Assembly: GCF_028372415.1 (NCBI RefSeq)
Contig: NC_092874.1
Coordinates: 332,338,651 to 332,402,650 of the forward strand
Length of the DNA: 64,000 nucleotides
From: Notamacropus eugenii
Lineage: Eukaryota > Chordata > Mammalia > Diprotodontia > Macropodidae
Reading direction: 5' to 3'
Part shown: positions 22,660 to 34,239 of the stretch, piece by piece
How the letters are laid out: each line of letters begins with the position of its first letter
Numbering within the stretch: position 1 is the first letter of the stretch
Program-made: the position numbers and the translations under genes
The notes under the pieces: generated by a model
Databases searched by the model: none
The model's input: the letters and a program-made list of their open reading frames with translations, nothing else
Told to the model about the DNA's origin: nothing

Positions 22660-22795
22660 GTTTGATTTGGAGTAATAACACCTGGGTTTGAACTTAGGCA
22701 AATTCCTTAACCTGTATGGACCTCAGAATCCTCGACTTTGGAACTAGAAGGTTGACCTCCAGGGTCCTTCTAACTCTAAATCTATGATTCTGTAA
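22660..22795 (+). repeat. CORE-SINE fragment
   Basis: 'CCTGGGTTTGAACTTAGGCA' leads into 'GACCTCCAGGGTCCTTCTAA' and 'CTATGATTCTG', the 3' half of a marsupial tRNA-derived SINE. Confidence 0.65.
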
Positions 22796-23394
22796 TATCC
22801 CCTTCCCCTGTATTAAATAAGTGGTTAGGTTGGGGTACACTACCGGAAAAATATGACTGACTAATAATGGAAAGGGAAGGGAGGAAGCAAATATAGGACA
22901 CTGGGGAAAAAAAGGGAAAAGGAAAAGCTAAGCTGACTTTGGCTGTGTTTTTTAGTTAGCTGATTTCCCTGTAAGTTAACATTGCTCAGCTGATTCCCAC
23001 ATGTTTTTTAGGATATAAGAGTTAGGAAATGATTCAAGCCATGTCATTTTACAAGCCATACCAGTAGTTACCTATAATCAAGAAGCCCTCTTCTCTTCCT
23101 CCTTACTCCACCAAATTTTAAAACCCAAAATATCACCAAGCAACATTTTGAAAAATGTCAGTTTATTAGGACTCTTTTCTGGGTATGCTATATGTAGTGT
23201 CACTTGATTTTTGTAGAAATAATATTTCAGGCAAAACAGTGTTATGAGAGGCAGTTCCACAGGGGTAATGTTAGGGACATTTGGTAGAAGGACATATATT
23301 ATGGTGCAGTTTGGTCAAAATATATTAACAGTCAGTTTTTTTCAGTGGGATCTTCCTATATTACATTCAGATATAGATTGAGATATAACCGGAA

Positions 23395-23540
23395 TGCATC
23401 TGATTGCACCAGGTAGCCTCTAAGGTCCCTTCTGTCTCTAAATCTTGTGACCATTTCTGTGTAGTATACATGTATCCTTATTCCCTAAATCAGTGCCTGG
23501 CACATAGAGACTCTTAAATAAATTCCTGTTTGTTGATTAT
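23395..23540 (+). repeat. SINE/L2 tail relics
   Basis: 'TCTAAGGTCCCTTCTGTCTC' is a SINE 3' block. 'CAGTGCCTGGCACATAGAGA' with 'TAAATAAATTCCTG' is the MIR/L2-type terminus. Confidence 0.55.
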
Positions 23541-23599
23541 AGCCATAGGCTTTCATGTTATTGAGGCATCATGACACTGTAGTAAATGACATGTTCTGT

Positions 23600-24130
23600 C
23601 ACTTAACATATTGTTAAGGCCTACCTTACTTGGAACTTGCATTAATGTCCTGACTGGTTTTTCCACTTAGAACCCCTCTCCGTCTTTATTTGTATACTAC
23701 TGAATTAGTCTACTTAAAGCAAGACCAATCTACTTGCTTCCCTGCTCAAAAACCCTTTGAATTAAGTTCATTGTTGCCCACAATCTTGCCTCCAGCCTAC
23801 TTTAATTTTATTTCATCCTACACAATTGCACATGTCCTATATTTCAAACTGTTCCCTAGGAAGCTTGGAGAATACCCACGTAACTTTCTAAATTCCTCTC
23901 GTTCCTGTAAAGGCCTATCTAAAGTTATACTTCTTTGATGGAATCTGCCTCTCTGAACAGCCATAGTATTTTGTATTTTTAAAGGCACTGGTCACATTAT
24001 TTCATAATTACTTGCATACTGCTTATGTTTGAAAACTTTTTCTTAACTCTTGATGGCAGGTATTGTTTTAGGCATCTTTGCACATCCTTTGTCTAACCAA
24101 GTACCTTTTATTAAGTTGAAGTCAACTTGG
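23600..24130 (+). mobile_element. L2 3' fragment
   Basis: Shows 'CCCTGCTCAAAAACCCTTTG', 'CTTGCCTCCAGCCTACTTTA' and later 'GCCTCTCTGAACAGCC', corresponding in order to the 3' part of mammalian L2. Decayed. Confidence 0.5.
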
Positions 24131-24678
24131 TTGGAATGCAATTCCATTAGTATGGCTTGTATGTAGTTGGAAGTTTTTCCCGTTTTATGTTTTATTTTAA
24201 CTTTTGTATATGTTAGAGCTAAAATATTGTTAAATTTTAAAGAAAAATCTGGTTTTTAGAAGTCTTAATTTTTCTCCACCTTTGGTGAAGCACATCACTT
24301 AATGTAGACATTAGAGACAAAACACAGATGGGAGTGGGGGTAGGATATAAAGTGATCCACAACAAACTAAACATATCTAGTCAGCCTTGATTCTGGCCCT
24401 GCTATGTCTCCTCCCATCTTGAAGTTTTTTCATAGTAGTTCTAGTGAACAGGACAGGTTGCCCTGAAATTGGGCAGAAGGAATGTGCATCCCACGGGGCA
24501 TGTGTCATTAGGGAAAATGCCATTTGTTATATAAGATTTTATTAATTGCCTAATTATCAAGAGTATGTTTATTCTGCCTTTTCAGGGATATGTTTGAACA
24601 TTGTGAGAGATTTTTTTGGTAGGAACCTTAAATTATTAGAGTAAAACAGCTTATTCATTGTAATTATGTTACTTTAGA

Positions 24679-25080
24679 ACAGGAGTTCTTAGCTTGAGGT
24701 TTTTAGACTTTTTTTCTTAATTTTGTATTTTAGTGTAATTGGATTCCTTTGTAATTTCAAGTATTTTGTTTTATGCATTTAAAAACATAAAGTAAAAAAA
24801 AGTAAAAAAGAATATGCTTCAGTCTGCATTCAGACTCCATCAGTTCTTTCTGTGGAGGTAGATGGCATTTTTCATCATAAGTCCTTCAGAATTTCTTAGA
24901 TCATTGTATTTCTGAGAACAGTTAAGTCATTTGCAGTTGACGATTGTACAAAATGGCTGTTACCATATTTCATTTTACTTTGTATCCATTCATGTAAGGC
25001 TTTCCAGGTTTTTCTGAAAGCATCCTAAATAATTAGTTATAATTAATTACCGCTATGTAAAATATTTGAAAGTATTGAAC
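24679..25080 (-). mobile_element. Possible hAT MITE fragment followed by antisense L1 3' end
   Basis: 24679-24790 begins 'AGGAGTTCTTAGCTTGAGG', like one end of a Charlie-type MITE. 24820-25080 carries the antisense L1 end with 'TTTTTCATCATAAGTCCTTC' and 'TTTCCAGGTTTTTCTGAAAG'. Confidence 0.55.
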
Positions 25081-25084
25081 AGCC

Positions 25085-25235
25085 AAGTTCTTATCTCAGC
25101 CTTGCCATTAGTTAGCTGTGTGACCTAGGGCAAGTCATCTAACTACTTAATTTCTTTTGTATGGTCATCTTTCATAGGAAAGGGTAGGACTAGGATATTC
25201 TGATTTTCCTTCCAAGCCTAAAATTTTATATTTTC
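25085..25235 (+). repeat. CORE-SINE fragment
   Basis: 'AGCTGTGTGACCTAGGGCAA' and 'GTCATCTAACTACTTAAT' are followed by a 'CTTCCAAGCCTAAAATTTTA' tail. Confidence 0.7.
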
Positions 25236-25790
25236 TATAATCAACACTTAACCAATGAGGAACACTGAAGAAGGAGTAAAAAATGTCATCAAGGAATTGT
25301 GCGATAGGAAGAGAAAAGATTAGTTGGTTATGTGATGAGAATTGAGGACAAGAGGTGGATTCATTGGTATCATTGATGTAAAGAGAGTAACGAAAGTCTC
25401 TGGCAAGTGGACCAAACTGGTGAACAATGGGAGGACATGGACAGGCATTGGATGACAGAGAGCAATAGGTTATGATCTGCTTTGGTGGTGAGAGCTTCTA
25501 AATTGATAAGAACACAGAACCATTTGCATAAGAGTTGTATGTTTTAGCAAGGGCTGTATTCATCTAGCCCACTTTTCTTTCCTTGATTCTGCAGTTAAGT
25601 TGTGATGCTGAATTTGTTCACATGGTAACAGATTGATGTCAGTTAGTGGATTTGAGTAACCTGCGAGTCAGACAGGAGGAAAATCCAGGTTGGTAAGGAA
25701 TAGATATCTCCTTGAAATACAAATACTTCAAATAATTAAGGTGCCACCAGTCTAATAATAGAAAGTTCTGTGCATTTTTGAACTCTTTTT
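25236..25790. other. Intron 1 segment; nothing recognised
   Basis: Ordinary intronic sequence; no supported feature. Confidence 0.4.
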
Positions 25791-25794
25791 TGCC

Positions 25795-26390
25795 TTTTTT
25801 AAAAACAATTTAGTATTTTATTTTTCCTCAGTTACATGTAAAACAATTTTTAACATTCATCTTTAAAATTTTGAGTTCCAAATTCTCTTCCTTCCACTGT
25901 CCCCACTCCTCTTCTTTGAGAAGCCAAGCAATTTGATATAGATTATGCATGTGTAGTCATACAAAACACATTTCCACATTAAGTTATATTCTAAAAGAAA
26001 ACAGACACCCTCTCCCCCAAAAAAACTCAAGAAAAATAAGTTTTAAAAGTATGCTTTGCTTTCAGGCCCTATCAGTTTTTTCTTTCAGGCCCTATCAGTT
26101 TTTTCTTTGGGGATGCATCGTGTTTTTCATCATAAGTCCTGCAGAGTTGTTTTGGATCATTGTATTGCTGAGAGTAGCTAAGTCATTCATGGCTGATCGT
26201 CTTACAGTATTGTGGTTGCTGTGTACAATGTTCTCCTGGTGTTACTCATTTCACTTTGCATCAGTTTGTGTAAATCTTTCCAGGTTTTTCTGAGAGCATC
26301 CTGCTCATCATTTCTTATAGAACTACTGTTTCCATCACAGTCATATATATACCACATCTTATTCAGCCATTCCATCTGTGAACTCTTAAT
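25795..26390 (-). mobile_element. L1 3' UTR and ORF2 end, antisense, with 23-bp tandem duplication
   Basis: The + strand shows an L1 3' UTR of the 'CAGTTACATGTAAAACAATT' type, then the ORF2 C-terminal antisense text 'ACAATGTTCTCCTGGTGTTA' and 'TTATTCAGCCATTCCATCTG'. At 26061-26106 a 23-bp unit containing CAGGCCCTATCAG is present twice in tandem. Confidence 0.8.
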
Positions 26391-27273
26391 GGTTTTAAGA
26401 AATACATTGGATTTTCTTCTTCCTTTTAGAGAGAAGAATGATTTCTAGAGAGAAATTTTAATGGAAAACAGGCAACAGATGTGTGTGTGTGTATGTGTGT
26501 GTGTAGTTTCTGGTAATGGTATTTGTATTTGAAAATCTAAAAAGACTCAAGCTTAATTTTTTTTTAAAAGTCATATTTTATCTTTTTGGGAGTGGTAATT
26601 TGACTTATTCAGATGCATACACCTATTTTCTGGCGGTAGTTAATCAGCTATCTATAGAAAGACTATTAGTTACAAGTTTATGCTTGTGAGGTTAATTCTC
26701 CTTTGCCTATCTTATTTTCCTGTACATGAATTGAAGTCAGAAAGTTGGTTTCTGTTTTCTGTAGCTCAAATTCTGCCCACTGTTTTCTCTCCATACTCTG
26801 GTACCTGTTTGCTAGTGCCTGCATAGGCACAAACTCATCAGTAACTCTGTTTCTGGACTTCTATAACATCAGGGTTTTGAAGAGTTGCTGTCTATCTTAA
26901 ATGGCTAATAAGTAACTCCTTAAGGAAGCCATAATAAAGATCCTTCCTGTTATAGTCATTAACCTTCTTTGTAAAATTTGTTTTTACTTTCCCTGAAGGA
27001 GTGTGCTGACATGATTTGATAGATGAAATATAGTTACTTAAAGCCTCCTTTGCAAATTTATAAGTGGTTCCTTTGTCTAGATGCCTGGACTCTGTTGTAA
27101 AGTAGAAATGAGAAGTCCTGACCACATATGCATTATTTCCTTTGTGGAATCTGTTTCAGGGAAATTGTCAAGTGAATAGGAAAAAGGTCAAGAAAAGTAG
27201 GGTCTTTGGTCTGAATGAAGCTTTGGAAAATTGGAACTGCCTGTAATTTTATTTAGTATTTGGGAACTCCCAT
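26391..27273. other. Intron 1 segment with a short TG repeat; nothing else recognised
   Basis: A (TG)n microsatellite lies at about 26479-26505. The remainder has no recognised repeat or gene. Confidence 0.45.
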
Positions 27274-27758
27274 TTGAGTGGGAGTTCTATTTTTTTAATT
27301 TAATTTTATTATTATTTTTTAATGTTTTATAATCACTGCCATAAAATTAAGATTTTATCCCCCTCACACCTGCCCCCCCACTACCCCCCTCCCTCCCCAC
27401 GACAGCATACAATTCTGTATAGGTTCTACATATACTTTTCTATTGAGTATGTTTTTGCTATAGTCGTGCTATGTAGTTGAACTAAAATAAATGGAAGAAA
27501 TCATATAACAAATCAAAACATGATACACAAAAACATACACACACACAAACATGATCTGCTACATTCTGCGAATGATTTCCATATTTCTTTCTCTGAGTGT
27601 GGAAGGCATTTTGCCTTAGAAAACCACCTTTGGGATTTTCTTTTTTTTTTTTTTAATAAGTTCTTGTGTTATTACGAAATTCCAAGTCTACCAGAGAAAA
27701 CTCTCGCACACTGTGGTCGTTGCTGTGCACAAAGTTCTCCTGATTGAGTGGGAGTTCT
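27274..27758 (-). mobile_element. Recent 5'-truncated L1 insertion with 15-bp target duplication
   Basis: A perfect duplication TTGAGTGGGAGTTCT lies at 27274-27288 and 27744-27758. The insert (27289-27743) is the antisense 3' end of the same L1 family as 59113-59560, and includes the G-rich (minus-strand) tract, the internal A tract (27641-27654 as T on +) and the last codons of ORF2. It lies 230 bp upstream of the exon 2 splice acceptor. Confidence 0.92.
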
Positions 27759-27988
27759 GATGAAAATATTATTCCTACACCAACAAAATATTGTTTACTG
27801 TTGGTTAAAAAAAAGTGCAACTTTTAGGAAACAGTTTTAAATATATTTTGTTTTTCCTCTCCCCTAGTAATAAATAGTATTTTCTTGTACAGGTCTTAGA
27901 TTTTTCTGTCTGTTGCCTTTTTCTCACATAATAAGGGAGCTTTCTTTACTTGGACGTATCTGAAATGCATTATTCTGATTTCTTACAG

Positions 27989-28029
27989 ATTTTCTATTTT
28001 GTACATACGTTGTTTTGTATATACTGTAT
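27989..28029 (+). other. UBAP2: UBAP2 exon 2, 5' UTR portion
   Basis: A polypyrimidine tract and TTACAG at 27983-27988 form the most likely acceptor. The 41 bases that follow lead into the start codon with no in-frame stop. A different upstream acceptor cannot be ruled out. Confidence 0.6.
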
Positions 28030-28128
28030 ATGATGACTTCAGTGGGCAGTGAACGTTCCCGGGGCACTCGGGACAAAGCTCAGATTTCAACCATGCAGAT
28101 GACACAGCCACAGAAACAAGTAGTACAG
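28030..28128 (+). CDS. UBAP2: UBAP2 coding exon (residues 1-33)
   Basis: First coding exon of ubiquitin-associated protein 2, a cytoplasmic RNA-granule and ubiquitin-linked protein paralogous to UBAP2L. The exon opens with tandem ATG codons (MMTSVGSERS...), the N-terminus typical of the family, and ends in frame with CAG followed by donor GTAAGT. The 'QPQKQVVQ' end, joined to 'ATAEQIRLAQ' in the next exon, favours UBAP2 over UBAP2L. The second ATG is adjacent, so the start choice changes only one residue. The exon encodes no folded domain. The usual human protein is about 1,100 residues, so only the first sixth is in this window. The acceptor is preceded closely by a recent antisense L1 insertion. 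Confidence 0.95.
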
Positions 28129-28802
28129 GTAAGTTTTATTCATCTTTAGTTGAATAAAATAAATAAAACCTTTCTCTGTTAGGGAAACTTTGGGAGTAGG
28201 GAGGCAGGAATTCAGTAGGAAGAGTCAACATAGCTTTGAAACACATAGAGGCACACTGCCAGGAGAAATGTTCCTAAGCATATTTTTTGATATCTTGTGG
28301 CTTCTAGTCTGCTGTTTTTGTATCAGTTGGCTGTTGACCCAGGGACTATAAACTGTTACTTTTAGACTAAGCAAAATTTAGCAAGAAATGTGAAGGATAC
28401 ATTAAAGCCATTAATTTGGACCGGCTGAGGAAATAGCTCTGATGACTAGTTTTGTTTTAAGGTGATGAAAATTTATTAATTTTCAAATGCTGTAGTACAG
28501 CAAGTAATAATGTTTTCCAATCTAGACTTGTTTTTTATTCAATAAGAATGGAATGTGATTGGCAACAAATGTTTAATCTACAAAAGTCATCTGTTTATTA
28601 CCATAACTCAGTTAAGTAAGCTCCCTCAAATTTTGTGTATATTGTTATTTCGCTTGATAAATGTTTGTAAACAGTATATAGGTAGCTAACTTGGACCAAA
28701 TGAGACTAAATTTTTATTTGAATGAATGGAATCTATATAAAAATTATACTGTATTCAAATGCTAAATATAACTTATGGATTATAACACCACTGGCCCTTT
28801 TA
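28129..28802. other. Intron 2 proximal part; nothing recognised
   Basis: AT-rich intronic DNA immediately after the exon 2 donor; no repeat signature supported. Confidence 0.4.
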
Positions 28803-28862
28803 GGAGCAGCTAGGTGGCTCAGTAGATAGAGTGCTGGGCTTTGAGTCAGGAAAACTCATCTT

Positions 28863-29765
28863 TTTTTTTTTTCTTTTTAGATTCAAATTTATTTTTAGTT
28901 TTAAACATTCATTTCCACAAGATTTTGAGTTCCAAATTTTCTCACCATCTTTCTCCTCCATCCCCACCCCAAGACAGTATGTATTCTGATTACCCCTTCC
29001 CCCAGTCTGTGCTCCCTTTTATCATTCCCCCATTATCTCATTCCCCTTTACTTTCTTGAAGGGCAAGATAGATTTCTATACCCCATTGCCTACGTATCTT
29101 ATTTCCCAGTTGCATGTAAAAACAATTTTTAACATTTGTTTTTAAAGCTTTTGCGTTCCAAGTTCTCTCCATTCTTCCCTCCCCACCTACCCCCGTTAAG
29201 AAGGCAAGCAATTCAATATAGGTTATACATGTGTGGTTATGTAAAACATTTCCATAATAGTCATGTTGTGAAAGACCAACTATATTTTCCTCTGTCCTAT
29301 CATGCCCGCCAATTACTCTGTTTTCTCCTTTGACCTTGTCCCTTTTCTAAAGTGTTTGCTTCTGACTACCCCTTCCCCAATCTGCCTTCCCTTCTATCAT
29401 CTCCCTCTCTTATCCCCCTCCCCCTACTTTTCCTGTAGGGTAATATACCCAATTGAATGTGTATATTATTCCCTCCTTAAGCCAGACCCGGTGAGAATAA
29501 GGTTCATTCATTCCTTCTCACCTCCCCTTTTTTCCCCCCCTACATTATAGATAAAAGCTTTTTCTTGACTCTTTTATGTGAGATAATTTACCCCATTCTA
29601 TCTCTCCCTTTCTCCTCCCAATATATTCCTCTCTCCCCCCTTAATTTTATTGTTTAGATATGATCCCTTCATATTCAACTCACCTATCTATCTGTCTGTC
29701 TGGCTGGCTGTCTCTTCCAACCAACCTAATACTGAGAAAGGTCTCATGAGTTACAAATATCATCT
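28863..29765 (-). mobile_element. Half-L1 3' fragment nested in the SINE
   Basis: Flanked by AGGAAAACTCATCTT (28848-28862) and AGGAAAACTCCTCTT (29766-29780), 14 of 15 identical. It matches block by block the antisense 3' region of the element at 39341-40300, including two consecutive 'AACATT...TTGAGTTCCAA'-type units and the 'TATGTGAGATAATTTACCCC' block. Confidence 0.88.
29686..29716 (+). repeat. Short tetranucleotide repeat
   Basis: CTAT/CTGT/GGCT-type repeats within the half-L1 fragment, in the same position as the microsatellite-like stretch of the full-length copy near 40190. Confidence 0.7.
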
Positions 29766-30019
29766 AGGAAAACTCCTCTTCCTAAGTACAAATCTGACCT
29801 TAAACACTTACTAGCTGTGTGACCTTGGGTAAATCACGTAACTCTGCTTTAGTTCCTCATCTGTAAAAATGAGCTGGAGAAAAAAATGGCAGACCACTCA
29901 AGTGTTTGTCAAGGAAACCCCTAATGGGGTCCAGAAGAGTCAAGACAAGACTGAAATGACTTATCATGTAGCTGTTTTATTGAAGATGATAAAGAGTGCT
30001 GCATCTTATATTATAAAAG

Positions 30020-30190
30020 ATCATGGAAGAAGTTATGGGTTCTAATCTTGATTCTGCCATTTACTTAGCTTTGTAACTTGGGGCAAATTATTTAACTTCA
30101 TTGGGCTCATGTGTAAAATAAGGAGATTGCACTGTGACCTCCAAGGTCCCTTTAAACTGTAAACCTGTGATTCTATGATTCTGTAAAAGG
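30020..30190 (+). repeat. CORE-SINE fragment
   Basis: 'GTAACTTGGGGCAAATTATT', 'GACCTCCAAGGTCCCTTTAA' and 'TGTGATTCTATGATTCTGT' follow the SINE 3' half order. Confidence 0.7.
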
Positions 30191-31979
30191 TATCCATAAG
30201 ACTGATTTTTTTCCTTTTAAGAAAAATTTTAATTGATGCCTTTTGTTTTTTATGTCATTCATTTCAAGCCTCTCATGCTTACCTTGTGACAGAGAAAAAC
30301 ATGCAAAAATATACAATATAATAACTCATCTGATAGTATATATTACATAATATTCTCTTTTAGCAGTTCGTGTCCTCTGCCATGAGGGGGGAGATATAAT
30401 TTCATTATCTGTTCTCTGTCCTCATTTAGTTTATATATAATAGTGATCTCATCTTTATTTTTATTTCTTCAAAGCAAAGAACATTCAAAGTTACTTAATC
30501 TTCCTGGAACCTTGGGTTCCTCACCTATGAAATTAAGTTATTTGGACTCAATAGTATTTAAGGTCTCTTTTTCTTATATGAATCTTGTAATGTAGATATT
30601 TAGAATATCTGTTTGACCCAAATTTTACCATATAAAAGAGCTATCCCATGAATAACTCAGTATGAACATGGTTTTATCACTAAGGAATATATGAGTGAGT
30701 TAACATATCAAAATAAAAGAGAAGGAAGCCTCAGGAAATTCTGTACTATTTATTTATTGTCAGCTAAAGGATGACAAAGTGTATTTTATAACATTTCTTT
30801 TTTTTTTTTATTTAATGAAGTTTTCTTGGCTCGTAAACTATTGAATTTTTCTAGTCATGATTTTAGAGCACATTAAAATGAATCTGGAATGTTTCTGTAT
30901 ATAATTTGTGTGTGTTTATTTAAAGAATAAGTCATTTGTAAGCTATTTTCAACTTAAATTTTTTCTTCCTCTGGGGCTGTCACATTTTTTAATTTTTTTT
31001 CCCCCTTTTTGGATTCACTCAGAAGGGTTCTGCAGAGAAAAAATGTTCTGGGTTAGAGTTGGGGTGGAAAATGGGGAGAGAGATATTTCGGGGCTCCAAA
31101 ACTTTATTTGACCTCTGTTATGCAGTGGATTAGAGAACATGGATTTAACTTCAAAAGAAATATCTATCTTTGAGGTAAATAGTTTAAGGCCTTTCATATG
31201 AACGTGATATATCTTTTAGTTTTTTACCTGAGGATATATAGAGTCATTTTACATTATTTGAGACTTAACTTTTCCATTCTAAGCTCCAAACCCTTTGAGA
31301 CTTACTTTTTCATTTTAAGCTCCAAACCCATATCAGTATTATATTCAAAATGCACTACTTTGTACCCTACTTTGGATAAGCATATTAAAAGTCTAAACAG
31401 AACTTTGGTGAGAATTCAATTACTAGATTTTACCTAGTATAAGCCTTTGACTGAGATTTGTTGTGATAGAATTAGCATGTTAAGTACTAGACTAGAATGT
31501 TTTATTTTTATGTAGATTCCTTCTATTAGTATTTTTCCTTCAGTTACTTGATTTATAATTCATGACATAATTTCTCAAACATTTAATCTTCCCAATATTT
31601 CTTCCATTTGAGTATGTACCCCCTCAATTTTTCAAATGTACTAGGAGATTGTTTCAGAGCCTAGATGAAGATTCAGGGGTATAGTCTTCCAAGACCATTA
31701 AAGAATTTATTCTTTTGTGTACTTGGGGAACTTCTTTTTTTCTTTTCCATTTTTGCCCACTCCTTCTCAACCGAATATGTTTGGTCTTGTTGCTTATATG
31801 CTCCATTCATTAGTCAGTCTTGTAGAGTATTTTGCACAGTTCATTATTCTTTTAAGTACTTAGGTTGCGGATATAATTATGTAATACTACATTTGGTGCC
31901 CAAAGGTAAAATAAGCACACGTATATTAAGATAGAATGGATCAAATAAGCAATAACTTCTTCTAAGTTTTCCTGATATT
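30191..31979. other. Intron 2 segment; mostly unrecognised
   Basis: Contains a SINE-like piece at about 30490-30600 and an imperfect 37-bp duplication at 31257-31330 ('TTTGAGACTTA...AAGCTCCAAACC' twice). No supported gene. Confidence 0.4.
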
Positions 31980-32525
31980 TATTCTCACTGTACTTTATCT
32001 CCCTTGCTGTTTCATTGTCCCCTTTCTGCTTCCTAATTATTCCAAGGCTCAGTCTTTGGCCGCTGCTCTTCTTTCCTTTCGGTGTTCTTTGCCTTAAATT
32101 AAAAAAAGAAAAGATGAGATCACCAACTATCATGTTGATTCTCAGATTCATATCTGCAGCCTGTATCTGGTTGGATTCCCCACTCCCAGTACCTGCAGTG
32201 CATTTTTCCTTAGGCTACTACTGTCTTCTCCAGCTCCATATAGCATTTACAAATCTGCTTTCCACTTTTGTTTACAAATAGATAATCCTACTTCCTAACT
32301 TCTGTATTTCTATGAATAACACTGTCATTCTTCCATTTGCAAAACATTGGACTTCTTCAACACTGACTTAGCTTCCTTTTTTTCCCTTTCTTTCTGGTCA
32401 TTCAATAAATCCTTTCAGTTCTTATCTTTTTAAAAACTATCACTGCTGCCACCTCATCCTAAATCTGCATCTACTTCATGACTGCATAACTGCTTCAATT
32501 TTCTAACTTGTGATAAGATGTCAAC
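31980..32525 (+). mobile_element. L2 3' fragment
   Basis: 'TCAGATTCATATCTGCAGCC', 'CACTGTCATTCTTCCATTTG' and 'CACTGCTGCCACCTCATCCT' follow the L2 3' order. A related block lies at 38900-39250. Confidence 0.5.
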
Positions 32526-32640
32526 TTCAGGTATAGTATAGAATTTTGGACCAGGAATTAGGGGAAGATACAGGTTTTGCTGTTAACTAGTGTATGTACT
32601 TTGCAAGTTGCTCATTCTGTACTCCATCATTCCATATATG

Positions 32641-32935
32641 TGTTGTGTTTGCCCTTCATTCGCGAAGAGGACCATAATATCCGGGAGATGCTGATATGAC
32701 TTGCAGTTGACTTTGATTTGAGTGAGGGAGGGCTATGCAAGGTTACCAGCCTCACTTTCTTCTCCAGAGCCATCTGGGTTCAATGGTCAGATAGATATTT
32801 GTCAGGATGACTGGAGATGACCAAGATGCAATGGGAGACCCTGCCCGTTTTAGACTAAGGTCTTTTCGAGTTCTCATTTTCAGTGAGATGATACCCATTG
32901 AGTGAATAGACCTCATTAAGTAAGCCATTGGCTAA
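32641..32935 (-). repeat. Marsupial SINE with RTE-like tail, antisense
   Basis: The + strand starts 'TTGCCCTTCATTCGCGAAGA' and runs through 'AGCCTCACTTTCTTCTCCAG' and 'CAGGATGACTGGAGATGACC'. This is the reverse complement of the 3' two-thirds of the SINE at 37101-37413, up to about 32825. The remainder is a related but distinct block. Confidence 0.7.
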
Positions 32936-33342
32936 TTCTGTAATAGGCGTGCTTAGCAAGATAGCACAGAGCTTGAATTGCCAGTTGCATTGCATGATAA
33001 CTGATTTTTTTTTTTTTTTAGGTTTTTTTGATAGGTTGGAAATGTGCACCAAAATTTAATGATAATATCCCAGGTCTGGATCAAAATCTATTAAAACGTT
33101 TTTGAGTTCAGGAAAATCTTTTCAAAGAATTAGATGCATAAGACCTTGGAAATAACCTGGGAGTTATTTCCTATGGAAAAAGACCTATGGGCATCGTTCA
33201 TAAGAAACTCGGTTTAGTTTTTATGATTCATTGCTGAAAAGACTAATGCAGATTTGGGTAGCATTAGTAGAATACAGTGTTGAAACTCAGTGACTTTAAT
33301 GGTCTCACTGTGCTCTGCACTGGTCAGAATAAGTTTCTGATG

Positions 33343-33408
33343 AGATTGTTTATACACTACCACCCTGTGGTGTTAAGATTGTTTATACACTACCACCCTG
33401 TGGTGTTA
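33343..33408 (+). repeat. Perfect 33-bp tandem duplication (two copies)
   Basis: The unit containing GTTTATACACTACCACCC occurs twice back to back with no mismatch. Confidence 0.95.
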
Positions 33409-33697
33409 AAAATGCCTATATTCAAGTCTTATTTCTGATGTATACTGGTTGTATCAACTCTGGGCAAGTAACATCCCCCAAATGTCTCTTTTATGATTAT
33501 AAGTTGCAGAGTAGCTGATTTGTATTGGTAAGAGATAATAATTCCTATACCAGTGAAATTGCAGGTATGGACTGAAAGAAAAAAAGAAATTTTTTTTTTT
33601 AAAGGTGAATACTGACAACCTGAGGTAAATAAAGATGGTGAGGAGTCTGGAATCTTGACATGCATGACATATTGGGCTAATTGGAAATTGTCCAACA

Positions 33698-34231
33698 CAG
33701 AGAGTTTCCTAAAGTGGGCGATACTGCCCCTTTTGGGGGTGCTGGAATGATGAGGGTGGGGTAGGGTCAAGAGGTAGTAGGACGTTTCATCTGTTGTGTA
33801 ACAGTTAAAGTCATAGTGATTATATTATTTTCCAAATAAACACACAAAATGCAAGTCACAATTGATCAGTGTCCTATGCTGGCAGGTCTTAACAAGAAAG
33901 TGTTGGCAGGTGAACATGCTGTAAGTCATTGGTAAGTCCAGTATGCATCAGCAGGAATTTGATGACTTGTTTACAATATGATACTATATGGTTACATGAT
34001 GCAGTGTCGTATCATCAAAATTTCAATGCAGGAAAAAACCCATATATTTATAATAAATTAAATTTAAGATGCATCATTAAAAAACATTTTATATTATTTT
34101 GAAATGATGCAAATTTCCAAAAGAAAAATTGTTGAAGGGTTAAAGAAAGTAAATTTCCAGGGGAGTGCTGAGTAATTTTTTTTTTTTTTTTGAAAAGGAG
34201 GCAGTAGGCTTGGTAAATTTGGGAATCTCTG
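33698..34231. mobile_element. hAT-family MITE with 8-bp target duplication
   Basis: Terminal inverted repeats are CAGAGAGTTTCCTAAAG at the left and, read inverted, CAGAGATTCCCAAATTTA at the right. They are flanked by GTCCAACA (33690-33697) and GTCTAATA (34232-34239), an 8-bp duplication with two mismatches. There is no transposase frame. The element contains a 15-T run near 34179. Confidence 0.75.
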
Positions 34232-34239
34232 GTCTAATA

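Larger units (their letters stand above)
28803..29965 (+). repeat. Marsupial tRNA-derived CORE-SINE split by a half-L1 insertion
   Basis: The head 'GGAGCAGCTAGGTGGCTCAG' at 28803 stops near 28862. The body resumes at 29766 with 'TAGCTGTGTGACCTTGGGTA', 'CTCATCTGTAAAAATGAGCT', 'GGAAACCCCTAATGGGGTCC' and 'GACTGAAATGACTTAT'. The tRNA-like head preserves A-box and B-box-like segments. The interruption is the half-L1 tail described separately. Confidence 0.85.
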
